NCBI GenBank assembly: GCA_034638255.1
Contig: JAWPGT010000024.1
Location: forward strand, 62,001 to 126,000
Direction of reading: 5' to 3'
Length of the DNA: 64,000 nt
Source of the DNA: Coprinus comatus
Taxonomy: Eukaryota; Basidiomycota; Agaricomycetes; Agaricales; Agaricaceae
Shown: positions 62,913 through 64,000 of the stretch, piece by piece
Numbering within the stretch: the stretch's first letter is position 1
Layout of the letters: each line of letters opens with the position of its first letter
The notes under the pieces: generated by a model
Told to the model about the DNA's origin: nothing
What the model saw: only the letters and a program-made list of their open reading frames with translations
Database searches by the model: none
Made by a program: the position numbers and the translations under genes

Positions 62913-63168
62913 AGTGAACCTTCTCTCCGGAACTTTTGGGTGTGAAATCGGGGAGGGGGAATCGCACAGAAATCGCAATCGCAAATATTCTGTTTGTGTG
63001 TTGGGGTTTGCGTTCACAACTTGGGGAAACCCCAAAGGATTCTCACAACGGATTCATCCGAGATTCCCGTTCCTTTTCCCACGCTTAAACACGTCACTCT
63101 CTATCACTTTATTAAATCCGGGTAGCTAAGAATTAACATAAAAGGGTATAACTAAACACGCGGGTACT
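62913..63168. other. short intergenic region between ERG6 and the low-complexity gene
   Basis: This holds the 5' leader and promoter of the gene starting at 62912 and the 3' end of ERG6. No element is identifiable. Confidence 0.4.
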
Positions 63169-64000
63169 TTAGTTCTTGGGTTTCCGGCTAACAACAAGAT
63201 ACATAGGTGTAAATAGCTATTCCGAAAAATCATTAGTTCCGGATCTCTCATCTTGAAAAAAAAATCCCAAAGCATACCTTAGTTTGACCACCCTTAACAA
63301 GAGCATCAGCAGCAACCTTCAACGACTCTCCAACATCATAAGTACCCTTGGGAAGGATACCAAACTTCTCCATCAACCACATAGCATTATGACTGACCAA
63401 TTTACCACTCCAACTCATCCTCCAAACAGTAACGTAATCCCAGAACGTTTGAGCCTTACGAATATCTCCTTCCAAAGGATAATACCAAGGAATAGGATCA
63501 GGACGAGCAGCCAAATCTTCTTCATGTTCAATTTGGAATCCAACAGTCTTCAAAGCTTCACGAGCAAGGTGAAGAGGACGCATTTCGGGGATACCATTAC
63601 CCAATTCGATTTGATGAGCAAGAGCTTTGTGTTCAGGGACTGCCGGGTCCCAATCATCAGTCATGCACCATTCATACACACCAAACTAGAATATGTCCAA
63701 TTAGTTTTATGACATTTTGTTTTTTCACAAAAGACAAACAGAGACTTACGACACCTCCAGGTTTAAGAACCTTGAAAATTTCACCATAAACACCTTCCCA
63801 AGTGGGAGCATGAACAGTAGCTTCAATAGCATAAACCGCATCAAACGAATTCTCTCCAAACTGTTCCGAAAGCTTCATAAAATCACCCTTTGTATAAGTG
63901 ACCTGATTCTCCAATCCCATCTTCTTGGTATACTTCCTAGCACGACCAATTTGGAAATCATTGTTATTCAATCCAACAATAGTGCAATCAGAGAATTGAG
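63169..64000 (-). CDS. ERG6: sterol 24-C-methyltransferase (Erg6), 5' end outside window
   Basis: Erg6 transfers a methyl group from S-adenosylmethionine to C-24 of the sterol side chain in ergosterol synthesis, at the endoplasmic reticulum or lipid droplets. Visible are NNNDFQIGRARKYTKKMGL, YTKGDFMKLSEQF and FDAVYAIEATVHAPTWEGVY (post-motif I/II of the methyltransferase). Next come EIFKVLKPGG, an intron near 63750-63685, and VYEWCMTDDWDPAVPEHKAL. The sterol-methyltransferase C-terminal domain follows: PEMRPLHLAREALKTVGF and YYPLEGDIRKAQTFWDYVTV. After a last intron (about 63220-63277) the protein ends LFTPMYLVVSRKPKN-stop at 63169. The SAM-binding DVGCG motif lies beyond the window edge, so only about 230 residues are seen. 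No break noticed. Confidence 0.9.

Overview
The window looks like nuclear DNA from a mushroom-forming basidiomycete (Agaricomycetes). Genes are broken by many short GT-AG introns of about 50-70 bases. Two families typical of these fungi are present: FunK1-type kinases and a basidiomycete seven-helix membrane protein. Core eukaryotic genes (Tup1, Noc4, Sos7, mitochondrial AsnRS, Erg6) confirm a fungus. All intron-exon models were read by eye, so internal splice sites are approximate; stop codons and most start codons are read directly.

Layout. 1-5.4 kb: gene-poor, with one small minus-strand gene carrying a possible Mediator-25/PTOV-like region. 5.4-16.2 kb: a broken FunK1 kinase (-), a GH27 alpha-galactosidase (-), the kinetochore gene sos7 (-) and a second, divergently oriented GH27 alpha-galactosidase (+). 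16.2-22 kb: a membrane-protein gene (-) with a Tc1/mariner-type element carrying perfect 62-bp terminal inverted repeats just upstream of its start. 24-26.5 kb: the Tup1 co-repressor (-). 26.5-30.4 kb: gene-poor. 30.4-36.7 kb: NOC4 (-) and mitochondrial AsnRS (+), sharing an 88-bp divergent promoter region, then a predicted secreted protein (-). 38.1-39.9 kb: a second broken FunK1 copy (+), an inverted relative of the one at 5.4-7.1 kb. 40-42.4 kb: a flavoprotein monooxygenase with a thioredoxin-like tail (-). 44.4-46.1 kb: a secreted subtilisin-like protease (+). 48.2-56.1 kb: a cysteine-cluster nuclear protein (-), a decayed F-box-like gene (-) and an unknown single-exon gene (-). 59.9-62.9 kb: a low-complexity DNA-binding-like protein (-). 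63.2-64 kb: the 3' part of ERG6 (-), running off the window.

How it fits together. No single pathway or cluster spans the window. Housekeeping genes (Tup1, NOC4, AsnRS, Sos7, ERG6) are interleaved with secreted hydrolases suited to plant or soil polymers (two alpha-galactosidases, one protease) and with fast-evolving families. The most notable structures are two pairs of inverted paralogues (FunK1 and GH27) and the compact two-ORF transposon. Two otherwise conserved genes (AsnRS and the low-complexity DNA-binding-like gene) have reading-frame breaks inside simple-sequence tracts, which may be assembly errors.
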